Source: Candidatus Omnitrophota bacterium (GTDB lineage: Bacteria; Omnitrophota; Koll11; Pluralincolimonadales; Pluralincolimonadaceae). Taken from it: a stretch of 7,995 bases of DNA. Positions 1-6,244 of this stretch are shown piece by piece. Position 1 is the stretch's first letter. Each line of letters starts with the position of its first letter. A model generated the notes under the pieces. The model saw only the letters and a list, made by a program, of their open reading frames with translations. It searched no databases and had not been told where the DNA came from. A program made the position numbers and the translations under genes. The DNA is taken from NCBI GenBank assembly GCA_022709465.1, contig JAKLIT010000063.1, positions 1 to 7,995 of the forward strand. The letters run 5' to 3'.

Positions 1-14
1 AGCCGAAAGCCAAG

Positions 15-1004
15 GTGTTTGTAGATACTGCGAAGATCGAGGTCAAAGCAGGTAAAGGCGGCGACGGCTGCCAGAGCTTCTACAAGGATAAGTTCGCCCG
101 CTACCCGGTCCAGAACGGAGGGCCGGGGGGCAAGGGCGGTGACGTAATAATCCTCGCGAACGGCAACATACACACGCTCCTGGACTTCCAATATCGCCAG
201 CACTTCAAGGCCCACAAAGGCGAGAACGGTTCATCCAACAATAAGAACGGAAAAGGCGGCCAGGACTGCGTCATCGAGGTCCCACCGGGAACGATAGTCA
301 AGGATCTCGAGTCGGGACTTGTCCTCAGGGACCTTAGGATGCCCGGCGACCGCTTTATCGCCGCCAAGGGCGGCCTGGGCGGGCGCGGGAACGCATCCAA
401 GAAACCCGCCACCCAGGGAGAGCCCGGGGAAGAAAAACTCCTTAAGCTCGAGCTGAAACTGATAGCGGATTGCGGGCTCATAGGGTTCCCGAATGCCGGC
501 AAATCGTCGCTTATATCAAAGATCTCCAAAGCGAAGCCGAAGATCGCGCCGTATCCGTTCACGACGAAGGAGCCGGTCCTCGGCATAGTCGAGTTTAGCT
601 CCGCGAAACAGCCGCACGGCCGCACTTTCAAGGTCGCGGACATACCGGGCCTTATCGAAGGCGCCCATGCAGGAAAAGGGCTTGGAGATAAGTTCCTTCG
701 CCACATTGAGCGCACGAAGATATTGATACACATTGTAGATATGGCGGGGGTCGACCAGAGGGACCCGCTTGGTGATTTCCGGGCGCTTAATAAGGAATTG
801 GAGCAGTACGGGCCCGTCCTCGGCAAAAAAGCCCAGCTGGTAGTCGCGAACAAGATGGATCTGCCTGCCGCGCAGCCAAATCTAAAAAAGTTTAAGTCGA
901 AAGTAAAAAAGGATATAATAGCGGTATCGGCATTGACCGGAGAAGGTATCGAAGAACTGAAGAAAGCAATAGTCAAGGAGCTGGAAGCGCACAATGAGGG
1001 ATAG
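15..1004 (+). CDS. obgE: GTPase Obg (CgtA), large ribosomal subunit assembly GTPase
   Basis: Obg is an essential cytoplasmic GTPase that binds the 50S subunit and acts in its assembly and in growth control. The 329-residue protein has the glycine-rich Obg fold over residues 1 to about 155, opening with MFVDTAKIEVKAGKGGDGC. The G domain follows: P-loop GFPNAGKSS at 157-165, switch I FTT at 182-184, DIPGLIEGA at 209-217, NKMD at 279-282 and SAL at 305-307. It ends soon after the G domain, so the optional C-terminal domain seen in some Obg proteins is absent. The start is a GTG giving the usual family N-terminus; no Shine-Dalgarno is visible in the 14 bases before it, and the frame stays open to the window edge. 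It overlaps proB by 11 nt. In many bacteria rplU and rpmA lie upstream, but that region is outside the window. Identification is secure; the exact start is slightly less so. Confidence 0.97.
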   Translation: MFVDTAKIEVKAGKGGDGCQSFYKDKFARYPVQNGGPGGKGGDVIILANGNIHTLLDFQYRQHFKAHKGENGSSNNKNGKGGQDCVIEVPPGTIVKDLESGLVLRDLRMPGDRFIAAKGGLGGRGNASKKPATQGEPGEEKLLKLELKLIADCGLIGFPNAGKSSLISKISKAKPKIAPYPFTTKEPVLGIVEFSSAKQPHGRTFKVADIPGLIEGAHAGKGLGDKFLRHIERTKILIHIVDMAGVDQRDPLGDFRALNKELEQYGPVLGKKAQLVVANKMDLPAAQPNLKKFKSKVKKDIIAVSALTGEGIEELKKAIVKELEAHNEG

Positions 1005-1791
1005 TTTCCTGAAAAATCTCAGGCTTGTCGTTGTCAAGGTGGGGACGTCGGCGTTCACGTCGAAGTCGCATCCGATGAACCGGCGCGCCGTGAAACAGAT
1101 ATCGGAGCAGGTCTGCGAATTGCTCGACAGGGGGATAAAGGTCGTGCTCGTGAGCTCGGGCGCCATAGGCGCCGGGATGCACCTGCTCGGGCTGAAGTCG
1201 CGTCCGAAATCGCTCGACCACCTGCAGGCCTCCGCCGCCATAGGCCAGGCGCAACTGATGAAGTCATACGACGAATATTTCAGGAGGCGCGGGCGCAAGG
1301 TTGCGCAGGTCCTGCTGACCCGGGATGATTTCAAGGAGCATAAGAGATACACGAGCGTAAAGGGCACGATAAATACGATACTCGAATACGGCGCCGTGCC
1401 TATAGTTAACGAGAACGACACGGTCTCAGTCGATGAGATAAAGTTCGGCGATAACGACACGCTCGCCGCGCTCGTCACGACGCTGCTTGCCGCGGACCTT
1501 CTGATAATACTGTCCGACGTCGACGGCTTGTACAGCCATATAGGCAGGAAAGAGGTCGTGGATACTGTCGAGGAGATACACTCTGGCATAGAGAAGCTCG
1601 CGTGCGGCACGGATAAGGAAGTGTGCGTAGGAGGCATGGCCACGAAGATAAAAGCCGCGAAAGCGGTCACCGACGCGGGGATACCCATGGTCATAGCTAA
1701 CGCGAAATCAAAAAATATACTCTTAAGGATAACAGGCAGGGAGAAGGTAGGCACCATATTCGCTCCCCGCTCAAGAAGGAGCCAGACATAA
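994..1791 (+). CDS. proB: Glutamate 5-kinase, short form without PUA domain
   Basis: ProB phosphorylates L-glutamate with ATP to gamma-glutamyl phosphate, the first and usually proline-inhibited step of proline synthesis. The 265-residue protein is a single amino-acid-kinase domain. Visible motifs are KVGTS at 15-19, VSSGAIGAG at 53-61, NEND at 139-142, FGDND at 151-155, SDVDGLY at 174-180 and GGMATK at 213-218. It stops after the kinase domain, so the C-terminal PUA domain of the roughly 367-residue E. coli enzyme is missing; single-domain forms are known in other bacteria. The ATG lies within the end of obg (11-nt overlap), with AAGGAG at 975-980 upstream, somewhat far from the start. The stop codon directly abuts the ATG of proA, so the two pathway enzymes should be translated in a coupled way. 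The unstable product is thought to pass straight to ProA. Confidence 0.96.
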   Translation: MRDSFLKNLRLVVVKVGTSAFTSKSHPMNRRAVKQISEQVCELLDRGIKVVLVSSGAIGAGMHLLGLKSRPKSLDHLQASAAIGQAQLMKSYDEYFRRRGRKVAQVLLTRDDFKEHKRYTSVKGTINTILEYGAVPIVNENDTVSVDEIKFGDNDTLAALVTTLLAADLLIILSDVDGLYSHIGRKEVVDTVEEIHSGIEKLACGTDKEVCVGGMATKIKAAKAVTDAGIPMVIANAKSKNILLRITGREKVGTIFAPRSRRSQT

Positions 1792-3051
1792 ATGGGAGAC
1801 ATTAAGGCGCAGGTCATGGACATAGCGCGCGACGCGAAAAAAGCTTCCTTCGAGATGGGCCAGCTCTCTTCGGCCGTTAAAGATAAGGCGCTTTACGCGA
1901 TGGCCGACGCGCTCGAGAAGAACAAGCCCGCCATATACGCGGCGAACAGGAAGGACGTGAAAGCGGCGCAGTCAGGCAAGCTCGGCGCGGCGTTCATAGA
2001 CCGCCTTACTCTCAACGACAAGAGGATAAAGTCGATGGCCGAAGGACTCAGGACCGTCGCTTCGCTGCGCGATCCTATCGGCGAGGTCATCAGGATGTGG
2101 ACCAGGCCTAACGGGCTATGGATAGGGAAGCTGCGCGTCCCGCTCGGGGTCATAGGCGTGATATACGAGTCCCGGCCGAACGTCACTGCCGACTGTATCG
2201 GATTGTGCCTGAAGGCGGGCAACAGCGTTATACTGCGCGGCGGCAGCGAGTCCATCAATTCAAATATAGCGATATTCGGCATACTCAACGAGGCGGCGAA
2301 GGAAGCCGGCATTCCCGATGGGGCGATAAACCTCATAAAGACGACCGACAGGAAGGCGGTCCATGCGCTGCTGGGCTTAAGCGAGCTTGTCGACCTCATC
2401 ATCCCGAGGGGGGGCGAAAGCCTAATAAAGGAGGTCTCGCGCAGGTCGAAGATACCGGTGCTGAAGCATTATAAGGGCGTATGCCACGTCTATGTAGACG
2501 AAGACGCCGACCTTAACATGGCCGAGCGGATCTGTTTCAACGCGAAGGTGCAGAGGCCTTCGGTCTGCAACGCGATGGAGACCCTGCTGGTCAACGAGGA
2601 CGTTGCCGCGCGGTTCCTGCCTTCTATGATAAAGAAATATAAGGAAGCGGGAGTCGAGATACGCGGATGCGCCATGACTCGCAGGATAATCAAGGGCTTG
2701 AAGGCCGCCTCCGACAAGGACTGGTCGTCGGAGTATCTGGACCTCATACTGTCGGTAAAGGTGGTAAAGAACCTGCATGAGGCCGTCGAGCATATTAACA
2801 CATACAGCACGAAATTATCGGACGCCATAGTAACCGAGAATTACCATAACGCGGTGGAGTTCCTGAAGAAGGTGGACTCCGCCTCGGTATACGTGAACGC
2901 GTCGACGCGGTTCACGGACGGCGGCGAGTTCGGTTTCGGCGCGGAGATAGGCATATCGACCGACAAGTTCCACGCTCGCGGGCCCGTAGGGGTCGAAGAG
3001 CTGACGAGCTACAAATACATCATCTACGGCAACGGTCAGATAAGGGAGTGA
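1792..3051 (+). CDS. proA: Glutamate-5-semialdehyde dehydrogenase (gamma-glutamyl phosphate reductase)
   Basis: ProA reduces gamma-glutamyl phosphate with NADPH to glutamate-5-semialdehyde, which cyclises to the proline precursor pyrroline-5-carboxylate. The 419-residue length is normal for this aldehyde-dehydrogenase-superfamily enzyme. Family signatures include IYESRPN at 124-130, GNSVILRGGSES at 143-154, IPVLKHYKGVCHVYVD at 221-236, the presumed catalytic Cys259 in RPSVCNAMETLLV, and the C-terminal stretch at 370-390 containing ASTRFTDGGEFGFG, followed by HARGPVGVEEL. Its ATG follows the proB stop without a gap. AAGGAG at 1776-1781, inside proB, is a well-placed ribosome binding site 10 nt before the start. 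nadD begins 4 nt after the stop. All key residues I looked for are present. Confidence 0.97.
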   Translation: MGDIKAQVMDIARDAKKASFEMGQLSSAVKDKALYAMADALEKNKPAIYAANRKDVKAAQSGKLGAAFIDRLTLNDKRIKSMAEGLRTVASLRDPIGEVIRMWTRPNGLWIGKLRVPLGVIGVIYESRPNVTADCIGLCLKAGNSVILRGGSESINSNIAIFGILNEAAKEAGIPDGAINLIKTTDRKAVHALLGLSELVDLIIPRGGESLIKEVSRRSKIPVLKHYKGVCHVYVDEDADLNMAERICFNAKVQRPSVCNAMETLLVNEDVAARFLPSMIKKYKEAGVEIRGCAMTRRIIKGLKAASDKDWSSEYLDLILSVKVVKNLHEAVEHINTYSTKLSDAIVTENYHNAVEFLKKVDSASVYVNASTRFTDGGEFGFGAEIGISTDKFHARGPVGVEELTSYKYIIYGNGQIRE

Positions 3052-3055
3052 CAAC

Positions 3056-3625
3056 ATGCGTATAGGCATACTCGGAGGGACGTTCAACCCGATACATACG
3101 GGGCATCTGGTGCTCGCGGAAGAAGCGAGGGAGAAGTTGAACCTCGACAAGGTCATACTCGTGCCGGCTTACGTTCCGCCCCACAAGAAGGAAGAGGAGC
3201 TCGCGGAGCCGAACGACAGGTTCAAGATGGTGGAACTCGCGATAAGGGGCAATCCGGGTTTCGAGGTCTCGTCGGTCGAGATAGACGCGAAGACGACCTC
3301 GTATTCGGTCGAGACCCTGAAAGCTTTCAGGCAGAAATACGGCGAAGAGGCGCGGCTCTTTTTCCTGACGGGCGCGGATTCTCTCGGCGAGCTCTATACG
3401 TGGAAAGAGATAGACCAGATCTTCAAGCTCTCGAATTTCATAGTCGCGAGCCGCCCCGGGTACGATGTATCGAAAGTCCCGAACGGTGTCGAGCATGTGA
3501 CCATCACTTCGCTCGAGATATCCTCGTCGCTTATAAGGAAGAAGATCAAAGAGGGCAAGTCGATAAGGTACCTTGTTCCTGAACCGGTAAGGGAATATAT
3601 CATAGCGAGAAGGCTTTACAAATAA
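3056..3625 (+). CDS. nadD: Nicotinate-nucleotide adenylyltransferase
   Basis: NadD transfers AMP from ATP to nicotinate mononucleotide, giving deamido-NAD in the NAD biosynthesis pathway. The 189-residue protein is of usual size and is a single nucleotidyltransferase Rossmann domain. It shows GGTFNPIHTGH at 7-17 with the HxGH ATP-binding motif at 14-17, PPHK at 41-44, the GADS motif at 106-109, and ISSSLIR at 155-161, matching the second signature ISSTxIR. A good Shine-Dalgarno, AGGGAG at 3043-3048, overlaps the end of proA 7 nt before the ATG. It is the last of the tight obg-proB-proA-nadD run. In many bacteria rsfS follows nadD directly; here two membrane-protein genes and a zinc-ribbon gene lie between them. 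Confidence 0.96.
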   Translation: MRIGILGGTFNPIHTGHLVLAEEAREKLNLDKVILVPAYVPPHKKEEELAEPNDRFKMVELAIRGNPGFEVSSVEIDAKTTSYSVETLKAFRQKYGEEARLFFLTGADSLGELYTWKEIDQIFKLSNFIVASRPGYDVSKVPNGVEHVTITSLEISSSLIRKKIKEGKSIRYLVPEPVREYIIARRLYK

Positions 3626-3641
3626 ATAAAGAGGTGTCCGC

Positions 3642-4604
3642 ATGAAGAACTATTACTACGGTCCCGAAGGCAAATTAGTAAAGGACATACCGGTCGAGCA
3701 GTTCCGCGACGCCCTCGCCGCGGAGAACTCGCTGCTTTGGGTCGACATGGAGGAGCTCTCCGACAGCGACATAGAGGTCCTAATGGATGTTTTCGGGCTG
3801 CATCCTTTGACCGTCGAGGACTGCATTATGCCGAACGCGCGCCCGAAGGTCGAGGATTTCAAGAATTACCTGTTCCTGATCACACAGGGCGTAAGGATTG
3901 ACCCGGATACCTCTAAGATAGGCACTTTCGAGGTGGATTTCTGCATTGGCAAGAATTACCTGATCACCGTTCATACCGATTCTATCGACGCGATATCGCT
4001 GAACCTCGACAGGGTCGATAAGGGTTCCCCTATAATCACGCGCGGCAGCGATTTCCTCGCGTATGCGATACTCGAGTCGCTGGCTGATACCTACTACCCT
4101 ATAGTCGACAGGTTCGACAAGCGCGTCGACGACATGGAGGCAGAGCTTTTCAAGGACCCCACGACGAAGACGTTCAACCAGATATACCGCCTGAAGAACG
4201 ATACGATGCTCCTGCGCAGGACGATAGGCCCGCAGGTCGACATGTTCTCGGTCCTGACGCGCGGCGATTTCGCGATGATAAGGCCCGTGAATTACGTTTA
4301 TTACAGGAACGTCTACGACCATCTCGTCAGGATAAACGATATCGTCGGCACATCGCGCGACATCGTGACGGGTTCGCTTGAGGCCTACGTTTCGATCGTC
4401 TCGAACAGGCTCAATGAGGTCATGAAGGTCCTTACGATAATCGCGACCGTAATGCTGCCGTTCGTCGTGATACCGAGCATCTACGGCATGAACATCAAGC
4501 TTCCGTTCGCGGAGAATATGCTGGCTTTCTGGATAGTCATGGGCCTTACCTCCATATTTACCATAACGATAGTGTTGTACTTAAAAAGTAAAAGATGGTT
4601 CTAA
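3642..4604 (+). CDS. corA: CorA-family magnesium/divalent cation transporter
   Basis: CorA proteins form pentameric inner-membrane channels that take up Mg2+ (some members carry Co2+, Ni2+ or Zn2+). The 320-residue protein has the large cytoplasmic N-terminal domain (about residues 1-255, including HPLTVEDC at 54-61), a long helical stretch, and two C-terminal membrane helices at about 262-281 and 294-314. The hallmark YGMN selectivity motif is at 281-284, at the end of the first helix, and the C-terminus is basic (KSKRWF). GAGGTG at 3631-3636 is a sound ribosome binding site. The gene starts 16 nt after nadD, and its stop TAA overlaps the ATG of the next gene by one base. A poor promoter-like pair lies in the end of nadD (TTGTTC at 3573, TATATC at 3596, spacer 17), which I do not rely on. 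The family is certain; the ion carried is inferred. Confidence 0.95.
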   Translation: MKNYYYGPEGKLVKDIPVEQFRDALAAENSLLWVDMEELSDSDIEVLMDVFGLHPLTVEDCIMPNARPKVEDFKNYLFLITQGVRIDPDTSKIGTFEVDFCIGKNYLITVHTDSIDAISLNLDRVDKGSPIITRGSDFLAYAILESLADTYYPIVDRFDKRVDDMEAELFKDPTTKTFNQIYRLKNDTMLLRRTIGPQVDMFSVLTRGDFAMIRPVNYVYYRNVYDHLVRINDIVGTSRDIVTGSLEAYVSIVSNRLNEVMKVLTIIATVMLPFVVIPSIYGMNIKLPFAENMLAFWIVMGLTSIFTITIVLYLKSKRWF

Positions 4605-5647
4605 TGGAGAGCATGCAACAATTCATTCCGCTTATAATAGCGTTATTCGCGCTTATTTGTTTTTCGGCATTCTTTTCTATGTCGGAGACCGCGCTTATAT
4701 CGCTCAGCAAGATAAAACTGCGCCATATGATATCCAAGGGGATCAAGAACTCGAAACTTGTCCAGCAGCTGGTATCTAAACCCGAGAAGTTGATAACCTC
4801 TATACTCGTAGGCAACAATCTCGTCAATACGGCCATATCGGTAATAGGCGCCATAATATTCGTATCCTTCCTCGGGGAAGAGGTGGGCATGGTGGCCGCG
4901 ACGGTCGTTGTCACTATAACGCTGCTGATATTCGGCGAGATAATACCGAAGATGTTCGCGGTACAGAGGTCGGAGAAGGTGTCGCTTGCAATAGCCAAGC
5001 CGATAAACCTGCTTGTAATAGTGCTTAACCCGGTAGCCAAGGTCTTCACGAAGCTCGGCAATGCGATGATCAAGATATTCGGCGGGGAGGTCAAGCAGCG
5101 TTCGCCGCTCATAAGCGAGGAAGAGATAAGGCTGATGATCGAGCTCGGCAAGGAAGAGGGCGTCGTCGGGGACGAAGAGCGTAAGATGCTGCACCGCATA
5201 TTCGAGTTCGGGGACACGAAAGCGGGCGAAGTCATGATCCCGCTCGGAAAAGTGGTATCAATAGATATTGATTCGGACGCGGAAGAACTGTTGAACCTTT
5301 TCGTCGAAGAAGGGCATTCCCGGCTGCCGGTATATAAGGGTTCGCCGGACAACATCGTTGGCATAATATATGCAAGGGACCTGCTCTATATTTGGCAGAA
5401 CAAGGGGCTTGTTATCATACCGGACCTGGTCCATGAGCCGTATTTCGTGCAGAAGGACAAGAGGGTCAGCGACCTTCTGAAAGATTTCCAGAAGATGAGG
5501 GTGCAGATAGCCATAGTGACGGACATCCCGGCCGTTAATGCATCGAGCGGGGCCTCCAGGAAGGCGATAGGCCTCGTTACGCTCGAGGACCTTACCGAAG
5601 AGATAGTTGGAGAGATAGAGGAAGACCCCGTCCTTGACAGCCATTAG
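4604..5647 (+). CDS. CNNM/HlyC-type membrane protein (DUF21 plus paired CBS domains)
   Basis: This family (CorB/CorC/HlyC-like, CNNM in animals) comprises membrane proteins linked to Mg2+ efflux or Mg2+ sensing; the old name hemolysin C is misleading. From this start the protein has 347 residues. The DUF21/CNNM membrane domain covers about residues 5-165, with SMSETALISLS near 26-36, GNNLVNTA near 70-77 and FGEIIPK near 110-116. Two CBS motifs, which in relatives bind ATP-Mg, cover about 205-340 and include GHSRLPVY and GLVTLEDL. The protein ends just after EEIVGEIEED, so the CorC_HlyC transporter-associated domain usual after the CBS pair is lacking. The second CBS motif carries an extra loop (residues about 308-320). 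The chosen ATG overlaps the corA stop in TAATG, suggesting termination-reinitiation; an in-frame ATG at 4595 is possible, and neither has a clear Shine-Dalgarno. Confidence 0.92.
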   Translation: MESMQQFIPLIIALFALICFSAFFSMSETALISLSKIKLRHMISKGIKNSKLVQQLVSKPEKLITSILVGNNLVNTAISVIGAIIFVSFLGEEVGMVAATVVVTITLLIFGEIIPKMFAVQRSEKVSLAIAKPINLLVIVLNPVAKVFTKLGNAMIKIFGGEVKQRSPLISEEEIRLMIELGKEEGVVGDEERKMLHRIFEFGDTKAGEVMIPLGKVVSIDIDSDAEELLNLFVEEGHSRLPVYKGSPDNIVGIIYARDLLYIWQNKGLVIIPDLVHEPYFVQKDKRVSDLLKDFQKMRVQIAIVTDIPAVNASSGASRKAIGLVTLEDLTEEIVGEIEEDPVLDSH

Positions 5648-5662
5648 GAGGTATGGTAGACT
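5634..5662 (+). promoter_or_regulatory. Sigma-70-type promoter for the zinc-ribbon gene and rsfS
   Basis: A perfect -35 hexamer TTGACA (5634-5639) is followed after exactly 17 nt by TAGACT (5657-5662), four of six matches to TATAAT including the key first T, the A at position 2 and the last T. A TG at 5654-5655 gives an extended -10 element. The predicted start site is near the G at 5669, leaving a leader of about 28 nt that contains the strong ribosome binding site of the next gene. The -35 lies inside the last codons of the upstream CNNM gene. This is a sequence-based prediction. Confidence 0.65.
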
Positions 5663-5684
5663 AAAACTGTTTCCAAACCTTAAG

Positions 5685-5690
5685 AGGAGG
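5685..5690 (+). promoter_or_regulatory. Strong ribosome binding site of the zinc-ribbon gene
   Basis: A complete AGGAGG, within the longer GAGGAGGTG at 5684-5692, lies 6 nt before the ATG at 5697. It is the best Shine-Dalgarno in the window and fixes the start of the short zinc-ribbon gene, suggesting that this small protein is translated efficiently. Confidence 0.85.
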
Positions 5691-5696
5691 TGTTAG

Positions 5697-5837
5697 ATGG
5701 AAGCATATTGCGTAAAATGCAAGAAGAAGCAGGAGATGAAGGACGCTCAGAAAGAGAAGATGAAGAACGGCCGCGACGCGATGAAGGGCAAGTGCCCGGC
5801 CTGCGGAACGGGAATGTACAGGATACTTGGAAAGTAA
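5697..5837 (+). CDS. Small zinc-ribbon protein (DUF5679-like)
   Basis: A 46-residue basic protein starts MEAYCVKCKKKQEM and ends CPACGTGMYRILGK. It has two CxxC knuckles, Cys5/Cys8 and Cys33/Cys36, about 25 residues apart, which should bind one zinc ion. The linker is rich in lysine, so nucleic-acid or ribosome contact is plausible but not shown. The pattern YCVKCK...MKNGR.A..G.CP.CGT.M.RI agrees with small DUF5679-type proteins of unknown function, as far as I recall that family. Support for it being a real gene comes from the very strong ribosome binding site 6 nt upstream, its own promoter-like sequence, and the 11-nt overlap of its end with rsfS, which suggests coupled translation. The family call is from memory; the function is unknown. 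Confidence 0.88.
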   Translation: MEAYCVKCKKKQEMKDAQKEKMKNGRDAMKGKCPACGTGMYRILGK

Positions 5838-6183
5838 TATAGATACCCCCAGGGCAAAAGCTGAACTTATAGCTGAGGTTGCAAAGGAAAAGAAGGCCGA
5901 AGATATAGTCCTGATGAATATGGGCGGGGTGTCGGCGTTTTGCGATTATTTCGTGATAATGACCGCCACAAACCGCCGCCAGGTGAAGGCTATATCAGAC
6001 GAGCTTGAAGATAAGCTCGAAGAAGAAGGCATAACACTCTGGCACCGCGAAGGCGGTGATGATGCGGGCTGGATGCTGCTGGATTTCGGCAATTGCGTAG
6101 TGCATGTCTTTGAACCGGAAGCCCGGAAGTTTTACGGCCTCGAGGGTTTATGGGGGGATGTCCCCATAGAGAACCTGGGCTGA
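5827..6183 (+). CDS. rsfS: Ribosomal silencing factor RsfS
   Basis: RsfS (YbeB/Iojap) binds protein uL14 on the large subunit and blocks subunit joining, lowering translation when nutrients are short. The 118-residue protein is of normal size. It shows KKAEDIVLMNM at 22-32, FCDYFVIMTATNRRQVKAI at 38-56, and the C-terminal signature W(82)MLLDFGNCVVHVFEPEAR.FYGLEGLWGD. The start must be a rare codon: TTG at 5827 is the only usable start that keeps the whole domain, because the next in-frame ATG falls within the conserved core. A weak AGGA at 5820-5823 precedes it at short distance. The first 11 nt overlap the end of the zinc-ribbon gene, so translation probably depends on ribosomes leaving that gene. 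In many bacteria rsfS sits next to nadD; here they are about 2.2 kb apart. Confidence 0.94.
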   Translation: MESNIDTPRAKAELIAEVAKEKKAEDIVLMNMGGVSAFCDYFVIMTATNRRQVKAISDELEDKLEEEGITLWHREGGDDAGWMLLDFGNCVVHVFEPEARKFYGLEGLWGDVPIENLG

Positions 6184-6198
6184 TACAGGCATAAGGAG

Positions 6199-6231
6199 AT
6201 GCCACCCGCAAGAGCGGGTGGCATTATCTTT
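6199..6231 (+). terminator. Hairpin with T-rich tail between rsfS and argS (terminator or attenuator)
   Basis: ATGCCACCCGC (6199-6209) and GCGGGTGGCAT (6214-6224) form a perfect 11-bp, GC-rich stem with an AAGA loop. TTATCTTT (6224-6231; six T in eight) follows. The shape is that of a Rho-independent terminator 15 nt after the rsfS stop, although the T-tract is broken by A and C. It directly touches the argS ribosome binding site, leaving no room for a separate argS promoter after it, so partial read-through or a role in the argS leader is likely. Confidence 0.6.
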
Positions 6232-6236
6232 AAGGA
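6232..6236 (+). promoter_or_regulatory. argS ribosome binding site that fixes the start at 6245
   Basis: AAGGA at 6232-6236 lies 8 nt before the ATG at 6245. It favours that ATG over an in-frame GTG at 6218, which lies inside the right arm of the hairpin and has no suitable Shine-Dalgarno. Confidence 0.75.
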
Positions 6237-6244
6237 CCGGAAAG

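Noticed and set aside
1..24. Possible end of an upstream gene (frame 1 reads SRKPRCL then stop) or an N-terminal extension of Obg (PKAK before GTG)
   Set aside because: Too short to identify; rpmA is a usual neighbour, but eight codons cannot support it, and the GTG gives the normal Obg N-terminus.
882..1823. Long open frame on the minus strand across proB, with similar ones elsewhere (for example 4558-5364, 7118-7987)
   Set aside because: Each lies opposite a clear plus-strand gene and translates to low-complexity Ser/Arg/Leu-rich protein with no family motif; they are codon-bias shadows.
3573..3601. Promoter-like TTGTTC / TATATC pair before corA
   Set aside because: The -35 matches at only three of six positions; such pairs arise by chance in coding DNA, and corA can be transcribed from upstream.
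4595..4603. Earlier ATG for the CNNM gene, three codons upstream
   Set aside because: Possible, but the TAATG overlap at 4604 is a common coupling arrangement and the extra residues add no domain content; neither start has a clear Shine-Dalgarno.
5646..5664. AGGAGG overlapping the CNNM stop, followed by ATG GTA GAC TAA (a three-codon frame)
   Set aside because: Only one base separates the Shine-Dalgarno from the ATG, the peptide is three residues, and it lies upstream of the predicted transcription start.
6218..6244. GTG start for argS nine codons upstream
   Set aside because: It lies in the hairpin arm and has no Shine-Dalgarno, whereas ATG 6245 has AAGGA at good spacing and a natural N-terminus.
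6184..6244. T-box or other riboswitch controlling argS
   Set aside because: The space is only 61 nt with one simple hairpin; no T-box sequence or specifier-loop architecture fits.
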